A stretch of 64,000 nt of DNA. Source: Limonium bicolor (Eukaryota; Streptophyta; Magnoliopsida; Caryophyllales; Plumbaginaceae). Within the stretch, counting starts at the first letter, position 1. Each line of letters opens with the position of its first letter. The position numbers and the translations under genes are program-made. The notes under the pieces were generated by a model. The model saw only the letters and a program-made list of their open reading frames with translations, did not search any database and was not told the origin of the DNA. The stretch lies in the NCBI GenBank assembly GCA_023374045.1, contig CM041777.1, positions 89,956,300-90,020,299 of the forward strand. Direction: 5' to 3'. Below are positions 49,316 to 61,522 of this stretch, piece after piece.

Positions 49316-49552
49316 CTCCCTCCGTCCCTAATTGACCTTCTTGTTTGCTTTTTGGCACGTTTTTCCACCTCAATATTTAACATATAGATAAAATAATTTT
49401 ATAAAACAATTTATACAACATATAGTTTTTTCACATATAGATTCCCTTGCAATACTTAGATTTATAAAATTATATTATCTTACATGTTAAATATTGAAGT
49501 CAAACGACAAGTCCAAATAGTGAAGAGGAAGGTCAATTAGGGACGGAGGGAG
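49316..49552. mobile_element. Stowaway-like MITE, 237 bp
   Basis: It has CTCCCTCCGTCC and GGACGGAGGGAG ends with TA on both sides (49314-49315 and 49553-49554). It is colinear with the copy at 44236-44470, with many substitutions. It lies just past the WRKY stop codon and may fall in its 3' region. Confidence 0.93.
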
Positions 49553-49619
49553 TAGTAAAATTCTAATCCCAGCTGGCCACCACCACCCACTCACTACTAA
49601 AAAAAGGCAATTAACAACG

Positions 49620-50250
49620 AAATAATTCATTGGTAAAATGCTAAAATTCGTCACTAATTAGTTTTAGTAACGAATTACCGATAAAAATTATTCATCGGCG
49701 AAATCTCCGTCGTTAATTATAGTGATGAATAAACTAAATTCGTTGGCAATTCTAATGAAAATTTGAATCCGTTGTCAATTCAGATTTTTAGACATATACC
49801 ATATTTGTTACTAATTACTTGGGAAACTGATAATCCGTTGCCAATTACCTGTAAACTTTTGATTGTCGGTAATTATTGACAACTCACTATCTCTTGACAA
49901 TTAACAAGAAATCATTAATTCATCGGTAATTACCTACAATTCATAAACTAAATTCATTACTAATTTCTAAGGGAAATGTTAATCTGTTGCCAATTAGAAT
50001 AAATAGAAAAACTTAGTAATTGTGTTGGTAATACCAAGAAACTTAGCATTCGTCAAAAAATAACGAGATAATATAATTTATTGGTAATTAAACAACAGAT
50101 TATAAATTCATCGGTAATTACTGAAAAATACAATTAGGAAATAATACCCATTGATAATTTTCCGGCATACACAATTTTTATTAGGAAATATACAATTTTA
50201 AGCTCATTGGATTAATTCATCATTGGCAATCTCTTCGGTAATTAATGAAA
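49620..50250. repeat. Left subterminal repeat array of the second CACTA element
   Basis: More than ten diverged copies of a unit around CGTTGCCAATTAC / TCGGTAATTA in both orientations. A matching array with TTAGTAATTAGTAAT units lies at about 56700-57120 at the other end. Confidence 0.7.
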
Positions 50251-51929
50251 GATAAAAATGAGGAAAGACACAATTTTTATTGAATGAATTTGAAGAATAT
50301 ACATGATTTATAAGCGATGGGACTAACTAAATGTTAGTGCTGTTTAAATTCTTATACATTTGATCTATTCATAAAAGAGAAAAAAATCTGATGCTGCATA
50401 TCCTCTTCCTCCTCCTCTTCATCCTCCACACATGTATTATGACTATAAAGATGAACAGCTATCAAAATACTGAAGCCAATCAAATCTGGAATTTGTATGG
50501 CAGCCGGAAGCATGTTGTCGGCAGAGAAAATTCATTACTACATTTGCATAATCCCACAAACTGCAAAACAAAAGTATAAGAAATCACCTTCTTAGGCGTA
50601 CATGGAAAAGCAAACTTACTGATCAATAGCATGCTGCAATACATGTGTGAGGTTAGCATACAAGTTCAGTTTGAGTTATATAGAGTTTGAGGTTAGACCT
50701 ACACAGCTGAAAGAGCAGTTTCGGAAAATTGTTGCAGGAAATGAGGCACTATTAATTAAATGTGCCACTACTAAATCTACGACTGGATTTGCCCCACTCC
50801 TAGGATAAATGTATGCTCATGCAAAATATAGGATTCACTCACGGCTGACAATTAGGAATCGGATTCGAACTCAATTTTGACCAGACAAAGATCACAAGTC
50901 TCATACTAAACCAAATCTATTATCCACAGTGAACAAATAATATGAGCAGAGCAAGTCACTACTACTATTCTGCTCATTCAGGATCATAATATCACGCACA
51001 AACAAACACTTACTTCAATGGAAACACTTACCTTTAATGTGAATTTTGCAAGGCATGATAGAAAGACTACCTATTTGTAACCAAAAATGTTGACTGGTCA
51101 GAGTCTTTTAGCATTTGTAACATTGGTACTGTTGTATCATCATTGATGTACCTGTCAAATAAGAAAGTTCAGAATAATAAGTCCAACAAGAAGCTTCATT
51201 AATCAAGTAGAACATATAACAGAAAGGAATACTTGTGACCTTGGAGAAAACATTTCTGAATGTATAAAAATGTCATAAAAGATCTCATGAACCACTCTGT
51301 TGAGCTCCAGAGTGTACACAGAGGAACAATAATAGGATTGGAACACAGATAATTACATCTAAAGTTCCATAAACGCTATTGTACAAAGGATCGATTTAGC
51401 ATAGTGGAATAAGTTATTGTTCTTATTTATAAGTGCAACTAAGAAAAAAAAGAAAAGTAATCACATTCATGTTTTGAGACCTTGAGCTCAATGCTCAATG
51501 AGAGATTATAACTGGCTGTGGGTCAACTCACTAATAATTACATTCGTCCCTTTCCTGTTTTGCAAAACAATGAGATCTATTTTATGCACACATGTGAGTG
51601 AGAGAAATCAGAACAAAAGTACTACAATCATTCATTCAATAATGGCAACTCTTAAAAAAGTGAGGAAATTAAAGAGTAGAATAATTCTGTGGAATGGATA
51701 CCAACTCTTAAACACCGTGCATAGTACAAAGCAACTTGGATTAAGATGGAATAGAGCTATATTGAGATACATCCTTGACTGGTGGATGCTAAAAATTAGA
51801 GAACCAGAGAAATTGTTCACCTAAGCATAATTTAGATCTTCTAGTTACTAATCCAGCGGCAACAACAGGACGATTTCGGCAAACGTTTATCATTAACCTA
51901 CCTTTATCTGTCATCCAAAAATTCTATGG

Positions 51930-52150
51930 AGAAATCCACCAGAGCTGGGGAAAGCGATCAACTTGCAAGTTCTAAATATCAGTTCCAATCAAGTTTCGGG
52001 AAATATTCCTCGTGAACTTGGAAGCCTGGAAGCCTAAGCTTTCTAAACAAACTTGATCTCAAACACAATCGCCTAACAGGACGGATTCCCACAAGTTTGG
52101 GTAACCTAAGAATGTTAAGCTTTCTAAATATACTTATCGGGCGTTTATTG
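51930..52150 (+). pseudogene. Captured leucine-rich-repeat fragment inside the CACTA element
   Basis: The plus strand encodes 'PPELGKAINLQVLNISSNQV' and 'SGNIPRELGSLEA', then, one frame away, 'NKLDLKHNRLTGRIPTSLGN' and 'LRMLSFLN'. These are canonical plant extracellular LRR units (LxxLxLxxNxLxGxIPxxLG) as found in LRR receptor kinases. About two and a half repeats remain, with no kinase domain, signal peptide or start. It reads as a host gene piece transduplicated into the element and now broken. Confidence 0.8.
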
Positions 52151-53003
52151 AAGACATTATCGAGATGGATGATATTTCCGAGCTGTTTCCGTTAACTTCT
52201 GGATCTTGATTTCGCTCAAGGGGTTCGCCGGCTTTTTCTCCTTGGTCGCCATTCTGTGCTTCTCTTCTTCACGTCTGTTCTGCCGATGCAGAGTAGCTTC
52301 TAATTTAGGGATTTTGGAGGAGGAAAGTATGTATATATACACGTTGTGGTTTAATGACTAAAGATAAGGTATGTTTATATCAGTAAAAGTTTAAATTTGT
52401 TAATCAATATAAAACTACATCTTAATTAATTAAAACAAAATTACATTATAATTCAAATTATTTGTAATATTTTAACTAATATTTAAAAAATACATTGGCT
52501 AGCGTTTAGTATTAGAGAATATTTTTATATGTTAATATATCTTTTTTTTTTAAATATATTTAGGTTTTAAATATAAAAATTTAGTTCATATTTAGTTAAA
52601 CAAGATTTAATTATAAATATTATTAATAAGTATTTTGAAGTAAAATGAAAAGATTATGTTTTTATTAAGATTACGTAATTGCAGTAGAGCATTCAATGCA
52701 AGATATGGGAAAATTTGTTTCAAGGCTGCCATATACTTCCTCCGCCAACATCTCGAGACACTTAAATATTTCCAACGGAAAGGGAAGATAATAGATAATG
52801 GAACAAGAACATTAAATTTGAAAATCAGATATCCACTCCTTTTATTTTTTTGAGCATTCACCATTTCACATTATATAATATCCACTACACCAGGGGTGCT
52901 TTCGTTCTCCCTACTGTTAACACAAGTCTCATCTTTTCTTTAACTAATTAAAACAGAACAAACAGAGAATCAAAGAAATATCCCTCATCAAGTCATAACC
53001 CGG

Positions 53004-54960
53004 TTAGCTTGAAGTAGAATAAGCATTAGAGGTGGCAGATGTGGATCCTCCATTCCTTCCCATCATCATCTCACTCATTTGTTGTCTAAAAATAGCCATT
53101 TCTGCATCCATTTGAGCTTTATACGCACTCAGCTCAGCTGCCATGTCCTCCTTCACCTGATTCACAGCTTTCTTGAATTCCACCGTGTTACAAATATCTT
53201 TTTGTGCCCGGTTAACTCGTTTTCCACGAGGGAATAACTCAGGGTAATATACAGCACCACATGATCCTAATCCATATACCCAATGCTTTACATTCCCCTC
53301 GACAGCGTCAAAGAAAATTTTGTTTTCATCCACCTCAATCCTCTCAGAACCATCATCTCTTGTCTCTGTTGCTTGTGAGGCAGCAAGCATTTGGTCAAAT
53401 TTTTCCTATTTGACAAAAAACATAAAAGTTCACTATCATAAAGAAATATCAATTTAAGCTTGAAAAATTTAGCATACTAATTATATTTTATTTTCACTTA
53501 CCGCCACCTCTCTTTGATTTCTCACAAATCCAAACCTCTCCTTCAGTCGTTCTCTTCATATGAGTGGCTGCATATAGCTGTATTGCAGAGGGAGGCTGTC
53601 CATTCTTCTCTGTCTATTTAACAAGATACAGTGGACTATATTGGTCAATATACAATAGCAATCACTCCACTCATGAGACTTTGAATCTTTTCAACATGTA
53701 CTTTATATACCAGAAGACTAGAACAGAACATACAAACAAAGCACCACTCATGAGACTTTGATGCTTCAGATTACAGCAGTACTAACTCCTAAAAAGAAAC
53801 AGCAATTGTGCAATTGGGTAGCAGAGCAAACAACAACATGATGCCTCACACCAGATAATGTTTTTGAGACAGAGACCCCTTTTACTGAAAAAAAGTGTAC
53901 CCGTCCTAGCAGTTTAATTTTTTTTCTGTACTCTCTAGTCTCCAGCCAACACCAATAGTTCTTGGCTAACAAAAAAAGAGCTATTCACATTACCAAACGT
54001 CATAAACACCCTGATCAATAATCCCTTCGCAAACTCTATATATCTGTCACATATAGATACAGAATTCAAGACCACTAACAACGCAATCTAGCAGCATATA
54101 GATAGGGTACTTCTATTTTAATCCTGTGCTATGAAAAAGCATGGCTTACAATACAAGAAAAGGAAAAATGATAAAAAGGAGCAGAAAGTTAGCTTGGGTT
54201 CACCGTCATCATCCTCATTATGATCACTTCCACTACGACAATTTGTTATCATTGCTTTTCAAAAAACAATATTATAAATCCAAAACACGTTCCTACCACT
54301 AACTTATGCATACAAAGGATACCCACAACAATCTGATATGTCATTCATTTAAAAGAGATTGACTCTAATAAGTATGAACCTTCAATTCAAGATAAATCGA
54401 TTAAGACCCAACAACAAGAATGAGTTAATTTACAAATGAAATGGACCTATCATCGCAGCAAACTCTTATCTGTCAAGCATATAGGAATAATAATCTAAAG
54501 CAAATACTGGAAACAGATTGTCTAAACTGAGGCAACTACAGAAAATTGCAACTTTCAGCATTGAAATCATTTGTGGACCAAGGTAACGAAGCTGAAGCTA
54601 AATCACTATTTTATAATTCTAAAAACATACCAATACTTTGTGATGAGCAATCATGGAACGCGAGCCGCCAGTGTGACAAGATATGCCAGTCCCAGGTCCA
54701 GCCGCCTCAGTTCGTCGATTTTTGGAGTTTTTCTCACATATCTCCTTATATGTTGGATCCTTCCATTTCTCATTCCATGCATCCCATATATCTTGATGGA
54801 TTGATCGACGTTTCTTTTTGGTCTTTGTCCTCATAGTAGAGAGTGCATTGGAATAGCTTGCAGAGGCTTGAGAATTCCATATCTTCTAACTTCATTATCA
54901 GGATGCTTCCACTTGAAAGATTTCTAAGATATAAAGTATTAAAAATTGTTATTGAACAGA
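53004..54960 (-). CDS. Transposase_24 (PTTA/En-Spm type) protein of the second CACTA element
   Basis: Three minus-strand blocks give the C-terminal two thirds of a Transposase_24 protein. The first is 'WDAWNEKWKDPTYKEICEKN' with 'SKNRRTEAAGPGTG' (about 54619-54834), matching the W-x-D and N-x-x-NR core. The second is 'NGQPPSAIQLYAATHMKRTT' (about 53500-53610), the usual GxPP-x-x-x-L-x-x-x-TH motif. The third is a C-terminal exon (53390-53004) with 'KHWVYGLGSCGAVYYPELFP' and a coiled Met/Gln-rich end. Proteins of this type accompany CACTA elements and probably bind the subterminal repeats. The N terminus is not resolved and the splice borders are approximate. Confidence 0.7.
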
Positions 54961-57140
54961 AAAACATATTACATATAATTTTGGATTGAGTTTAATACCT
55001 TGAACTCCTCCCAGTATAAGATGTCTTATCTTTGTATATATTTAAACTACAATGGGAATAAATTCCGCAAGACTACAAATTGAAACATGAAATTAAAACA
55101 ATTAAAAAACTATTTACCTGTCACAGTTTAGAGTCAACACCTATAACAGATTTTGCTCCTTCTTTATCTCATTTGCTAACTTCTCGGCATTTCCATAAAT
55201 TGAGTAATACCTGTCATAGGTAGAAGTACATTTATTAGATCACACCTCCATTAGGTAAGTGGATTCAAACCAGTATAAGTTCAGAGATCCTTAGAGTATG
55301 CTCTCACGAAATGAGGCTATATCTTAAAAATAAAGTTAAGATTTTCATAACTATGCATAGAAATGGAGAACGTTTCAATGAAATCCCATAGCCTAGGCTG
55401 GATATACACCTTTCAAGTATTCAAAAGATAAGGGAGGATAGATACACAATATTGCCAATCAAAGACATAACAATGGTAATAGCTCCCATTGAAAGGGAGG
55501 TGGCCGTAGCAGACAAGAACCATAATAGAGAAGAAGAAAGATAATTATGCTACTATGCTGCTATTCTTCTCAGTTCACTAGTTTTTGTTTTTTTTCAGCA
55601 AAGTTTGTCTTTTATCTATGGCAAACAATAATCTGACTACGTAATTTCACCTAGTAGATAATCTGAATTAGAAGTTTCACCTGATTAATTGTAATGCAGT
55701 ACAGTAATCAAGCGAAAATAATCCGAACAAATACACAGTTAGAAGCAGCATTCATGATTCAGAAAATTGAAAATTAGCAGGTCATTTCACCTTCAACAAC
55801 GAAATTGGAGAGTTCAAGGTCAATCCCTTGAAATCAATTGTTCAACAAAATTATAGTTATCCATCAACTAGAACGGTTCACCTAAACTCCAAAACTCTGA
55901 AAACTAGAATATAAGGTGATGTCCAATCTTGCGAGTGTAAAGGAACAACTATATTGATGGCAAGATTACTTCAGAGAGAGATATATAAGACGGAGAAACT
56001 AAAACTGTGTCTTCCAGCGAAGGATTTCTGGTGCGGAGCTGCCAGATATAGAACGAGAGTGAAGAGCAAGCAAGCGAGGGGATGGACCACAGCAATTCAA
56101 ACTTAAATTTTCTACATAAAACACAACAACGATAGAGTATAAAATTTCAGCACCGCACTTGCATTTTAACAAGTAATTATAGATGTCAATTCCGTTCTTA
56201 AACTAGCTTCTCTGACTAGCATATCTCGACAGAGAAGGTGTACAGATCTGCATTGAGAATACAAGATGAAATAACTTAAAAAGTCTCAGTTAATACAGCT
56301 ACCCCTGATCCAAGATGACAGAACAAACTGCAGTAACGAAACGAAGAGATGCAAAACCATCAATTTACAACACCAGAAGAACAATCGTTTCACGATGAGA
56401 AAAGAAGTGAAAAATAGAAGCAGTAGAAACTAGAGAAATGTCAAGATATTTGCATAGAGAATGACATACCCAAACATCCATGGTTGAGCCCAAATCGTTG
56501 AAGATGAAAAAACCTAGATCTGGTACTGGTAGTAGAGAAGAGCCTCGGGTCTTTGTTTTCAAAATGACGCCCCCGCAGTACGTGAAAGACGAGAAGAATA
56601 ATGGAGAGTGGATTGAGAGTTGCAGAGCTGAGGAAGAAAGTAGTAGCGGAGGAAGAATGAGTAGCGCAGGGAAAAGTAGACATTAACGAGAGAGAACCGC
56701 TTTTGAAATTGAGAAACAGTTTGTAAATTTTATTGGTAATTGGTGAGGTAAGAAGGTTTTTGTTAGTAATCGTAAACGTAAGTTTGTATTTGTTGGCTTT
56801 TGGTAATAAAAATAAAATTATTAATATTGGTTCAATTAAGAAAAAAAAGTTTTATGTAATTTGGTAATGGATTACTAAATTCGTTAGTAATTAGTAATTA
56901 ATTTTTATTATTTATTAGTAATTTGTTAGGGATTATTATTCCGTCACTAATTACTTAGAGATTATCATTTATGTTATTAATTTTGCTAACAAAATAAATT
57001 TATCAGTAATTTTTGTAGGTGAATTTTATCTAAATTTATTCATTAGTATTTCATTAATATTTCATTACTTATTATCACTTTGGTAACAAATTCTAATCTG
57101 TTGTTAAATTTTTGTTACTAATGAACACTTTCTAGTAGTG

Positions 57141-58008
57141 ACTGCGGCATTGCCTTCATTTCAATCAGCCTTGGGTGTGAACCAGAAAAGTTGAGCCGTA
57201 AACGCAATCCAGGATTAGAAAAGGGTAGTACCACTTGGGCCGGTTCGCTTCACCGCTCGAACGAACATGTACAATTATGGACTGAACAATTCATTCACTA
57301 CAGACCAGTCAATAATAAACCTCAGTCCATAGACTGATCTATTGGAAACCTCGAGTCAGTAACTTCCTTGAAATAAGTTGAAAAATGTAAAAATAATAAC
57401 TGAGATCAAAAGTGAAAATTAGCCTTTTTGTTTAAACTTGGTAATCACCAATCAACCTGTTTGGAAGTTAATAAAATATTATAAATTCTTTCTTAAAAAT
57501 TTTAGTTCGTTCTCATTATCATAGTTTTCGAATTCTTATTCTTACTTTGTGACAAATTCAATTATACACCGACATCTTATTTTCAACTTATGCCTTAACA
57601 GATTCATAGCACGGGACTTTCACATTTCAGTGGGGTGCATGTAAAGACAGCTAACGATGAATGAGAGGCAGGATATAGCTAGCTATATAGACCCGCTCAT
57701 TTTATATATTGCCTAATTAATATGCCAATGGGTAATAGATCGATAGCGGTGGGTTTCTTTTTCGTTGATTTCGACAGAATTCATCAATCGCTATACCTTT
57801 GACTTTGTCCTACCAGATCAGTTACTACTGAGAAAAGATTCAAGCCGGTAGATATGCTCACCAAACCTAATTTAGGCACCTGATGAAGAGATGAGTTGAG
57901 ATATGTAATATACGATGCAAACCACCCGGTATTTCGTCCAAAGTCGGCAACTAAATAAACATTCATCCTCATATGGTCACCATACTTTATTTTTAACCAA
58001 CTGCTCAT
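57141..58008. other. Intergenic between CACTA element and LINE
   Basis: Ordinary AT-rich sequence with no supported gene or element boundary. Confidence 0.4.
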
Positions 58009-58025
58009 ATGATCAACTGCTATAA

Positions 58026-60207
58026 AAACTAATGGAAGAGAGAGAGGGAGAGGGAAAAGGAAAGTGAGGAACAGAAAGGTCGACGGCGTCATGGACGAGA
58101 CTTCCGGTCTCACTATACTCGGCGTCATCAACGTAGCAGTCAAGGGTATTGGAGCCGGAGAAGTCGCACGTCGAGGGGCCACTCTGGTAATGAGTATCGG
58201 AATCGCCACCGGAGTAATAGGAGAAGCAGGAGCTGTGCTTGCGAGAGGAGGCGGAGAGAGACGCTGAGGCAACGATGGGAAGCTGGTCCTCCCCTGAAGA
58301 TGGTCAGTAACCCGGCGGTTTCTTCCCGACGAACTCCACTGCGCAACCTGGTGAGCAGTCAAGTGGAGGAGGAATCGGCTGGGAAGCGCGCCGATGACAA
58401 AGACCATGAGTGTTCTCTGTTCATAGATAATCTTCGAAGAGATACTGATGCGCGAGCCCTCCGATGGTTGCTTCGAATGGACAAGAATATTAGACGAATC
58501 TTCATCTCGAGGAAACGACGGTCTAACAACAAGCTGAGTTTTGCTTTTGTAAAGATGAGCAGCCCCTTCCATGTCCAGCATGCGGTGAACAAGGTCCACA
58601 GGCGGGTACTCTTGGGCCATAAGATTTTCGCGCGGCAAGCTAAGTATGAGGAGAAGGCTTCCTCGGATGGTGCCGGAGTATTGTCGAAGCAGAGAACTCC
58701 GGTGGGAAATGTGACAATCCACACTGCCCCCCTGTTACTGAGTCTTCATCGCCAAATGCAGGTGTGCGGGAAGATGGAGGCGCCTTAGGTGGTAGCGGTG
58801 CGGTGCCGCAGGAGGGTATTGAAGGGGTGGCTGGTGGCGCGTGTTTGGAGGGGCGCAATGCGCAGACGACGGCTTTGGGGAATCGTGACAATCAAGCAAG
58901 GCCTCAAACTATGGGTATGTGTTGTTGTCGACTTGTCGGCCACGATGCTACTCACCCGAGGAGCTTTCTCCAGCTGGGTATGCTACAGTCGCATGCACTA
59001 AAGAGAATAAAGCAAGTGGTGCTTTTGATAGTGGAGGTTTTTTCTTTTGGTATGGGTTGCCGGTCGGCTACTGGAGCAGTGTGCCCTGCCCATCCCAAAG
59101 CTGGGTGCATCCAGGCGTGGGCTTTTGGCCAGCTCACTCGATGCAAGGCTATGATCCGTACGGATGTTATAGTCAGTTGCAGAGCTGGGGTTCTTGGCCT
59201 TACAATCCTGGCGCGGGCTGGTATCTAGGAGGACGAGAGCAGTCGGCACCTGTCACTCATGCACAGAATGTGAATGGTGGGGTATGCGAGGACCCTATTC
59301 AAGGGACTATGGGGAGCGGTGGCCGGGCGTCAATAATCATCCGGTCACCTAGTGGTAATAACTCAGGACCGGATCCAGTTATGGAGGATATCATCAACAA
59401 TGACAGGGGAGGGGTGGAGAAAAATTTCCAGTGGATCGATAAGCTTGGTTATGGCGAGGATATGGGGGTCAATATTGACCCGAATGGTGGGGCTACTGAT
59501 GATGATTTTAGTAGGCCGGGGTCTGAGCCGATTGGCCCTCAGACTCAATTGATGGAGGATGACTTGGATTATTGGCCTTAGGAGCCTTTTCGAGGACCCG
59601 GAATTTCCCCCTGGGTTCGAACCAGTTAGAGGTCCTTCCATTTTGGGAGATGACCCTGAGGAGGCAGTTGTTAGAGAGGAAGCAAGACAAGCTCTCATCT
59701 TTGCCAAACAGCTAGGATGCACCGTCCCTAACGAGAAGCTGACCCTATCCAATTATGAAGAGATCATTCGAGAACAGAAAGCGAGCGTTCGCCGGAGTTG
59801 TCACATCGAGAGTGAAGAGTCAAAAGAGGAGTCTGATAGATGCTCTAGGAGTATATCTAAAGAAAAGGGCAAGAGAATTCGTGGGGCTGGACCCTTAGGA
59901 TTTAGCAAGTTTTCACGAGTTAGTAAGGTGGCCACGAGGGGCAAGAAGAGGCCAAGTAGATTTAAGGGTCCCTCTCAGTTAGTAAGATTAGTAGGGTTAG
60001 AAAGGATCTCATAGTCTACCAGCTCACCTAGTCTGTGAAGGCTAACCAGCTGCGCTTACTTTGATTTTGTTCCTCTTAGTAACGTTGTTTCGTTTTTTGT
60101 GTTTTGTTCTTTGTATTTTCTTTAAAGTGCTCTTAAGCGGGAAAGACATTCATGCCTCAGTACTGCTATGTAAGCTGGACAACCAGCCAATTATCAAAAA
60201 AAAAAAA
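58026..60207 (+). mobile_element. LINE-derived element with ORF1 only ('half-LINE')
   Basis: A 17-base target duplication flanks the element: ATGATCAACTGCTATAA at 58009-58025 and ATGATCAACCGCTATAA at 60208-60224, with one mismatch. The right end is a poly(A) run of about 13 (60196-60208), the product of target-primed reverse transcription. Inside is an RRM-bearing ORF1-type coding region followed by about 180 bases of 3' non-coding sequence. No endonuclease or reverse-transcriptase ORF2 lies between them. The duplication and tail remain clean, which suggests that this shortened form was itself copied, presumably with enzymes supplied by a full-length relative. Confidence 0.85.
58032..60014 (+). 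pseudogene. LINE ORF1-type RNA-binding protein (RRM), frame-shifted
   Basis: An Arg/Ser-rich N-terminal stretch (about 58050-58300) leads into an RRM. The RRM holds 'CSLFIDNLRRDTDARALRWL' and 'RRIFISRKRRSNNKLSFAFV', which cover the RNP2 and RNP1 strands, then 'GHKIFARQAKYE' (58400-58650). The reading then moves to another frame for a Gly/Trp/Tyr-rich and acidic region (58919-59581), and again for 'FEDPEFPPGFEPVRGPSILG' and 'EEARQALIFAKQLGCTVPNE', ending at 60014. RRM-bearing ORF1 proteins are known from the BNR group of plant L1 LINEs. At least two frame breaks exist. A retrocopied host SR-type gene is the main alternative. Confidence 0.65.
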
Positions 60208-60224
60208 ATGATCAACCGCTATAA

Positions 60225-61389
60225 CCGACATAATCAATGTAGCCTAGGCAATACTACAACGAGTTGGTAGGTGGCATCTCGCTTCTATACACCATTTAAG
60301 GGCACTCAAAAGGACTTTTAGGCATATGCTGTAGCTACCTCTATATATATATATATATATATATATAAGGTCCAGTTAGATCGATGAGGCTAGCTAGCTG
60401 TTGTATCTACAACAGAAGATATGATCTAATTGCCAAGATCTTAGATTATAGTTTACACGTCCTCATTGTAAACTTATACTACTTCGTATTATAGTAAGTT
60501 ATTCGACCTATATAATAGTTTGAGAATTGCTGAACTAAATTAAAGAGAGTAACGAGAATTGATCCATGCATCTAGCTGACAGTTTATACTAGCTAATATT
60601 AACTGATGGCTGATTGTAAAAGAATGTGTTAAACTGGTCAACCCAGTCAAACATATTAACCAGTTGAACATGAGAGACAATTTGAATTTAAATAACAACT
60701 AATTGATAGCTGATATTAGCTGATATTGACTGATAGCTGATTGTAAAAGAATGAACTGAGATGATTAATCCAACTGATAATACATAAACCAACTGAACGG
60801 TGTGCAAAAACCGGGTCTGATAATGAACAATAGCTTTCTTGAATGTCCTTGCTAGCTAGCTAGTTGCTACCGCACGTTACAACTTCAAACCTTTGCTTCC
60901 TTCGGTTTGAATGTTGATCATTATTGGCAGTGTACGCTAGATTCATGTTCCCTTTCTCTCTAACTACCTCAAGTGGCATTATTTGTTGTACATCACCTCC
61001 CTTTAAAACGTGTTCATTTTTGTTTATACCGATCGACTATTATGATATGGTTTAGATAAGTTATCTACATCCAAAAAGGCAATTATTGATTTCATTTTTC
61101 CTGTGTATGTTAATCTTATCGTGATGTCCAACCAACACAAGGTTAATTTGTCCTCCCCTCTCCTCTTTTTCTGAGGATAAACATCGAGGGTTCATCATAT
61201 TTTATTGCTTAAACAAATGTTTATATATATATATAATAAGCTAGCCTCATCGATCTAACCGGACCTAATCTAAGCACACGCAAAAATATCACAGATGGGA
61301 GGAAAATCGGTAGCTAGATTTTTTGTGTGAACCACGAGAAAGGTCAAAATAATGAGCTAGTGGACAGCTAGTCTGATGAAGTGCAGACG
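60225..61389. other. AT-rich intergenic stretch with an inverted 30-base motif
   Basis: No gene is supported. A TA microsatellite (60343-60366) is followed by GGTCCAGTTAGATCGATGAG, continuing to GGCTAGCT (60367-60398). The inverse complement occurs at about 61237-61266, again beside a TA run. Between them, a segment with CTGATTGTAAAAGAATG is duplicated (about 60605 and 60730). The pair could be the ends of a small element of about 900 bases, but no target duplication is clear. Confidence 0.45.
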
Positions 61390-61522
61390 TGCGATGGTGC
61401 AGCCGTCCGCGTCCAATTTCGGTGCGCGGCGGTATGAGTTGGCACCCAGTCAGCAGTTCAGTCAGCTGCTGAATGAGTTATTTTTATTATATTAATTTTA
61501 AATTATTATATCTTTTAAAATA

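Larger units (their letters stand above)
49592..57140 (-). mobile_element. Second CACTA transposon, 7.5 kb, non-autonomous
   Basis: The left end CACTACTAAAAAAAGGC and right end (reverse complement CACTACTAGAAAGTG) are flanked by a perfect 3-bp duplication ACT (49589-49591 and 57141-57143), exactly as CACTA elements require. About 600 bases at the left and 450 at the right are built from degenerate short repeats around TTCGTTGGTAATTACC-like units in both orientations; these are the subterminal arrays. A Transposase_24 gene lies inside on the minus strand, and a captured LRR fragment on the plus strand. I find no TNP2 domain, so movement would need a transposase supplied in trans. Confidence 0.92.

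Noticed and set aside
57784..58722. A 312-codon minus-strand frame, the longest after the SRC2-like gene
   Set aside because: It is antisense to the RRM region of the LINE ORF1 and crosses the LINE's left target duplication. Its composition shows no domain; the plus strand carries the recognisable motifs.
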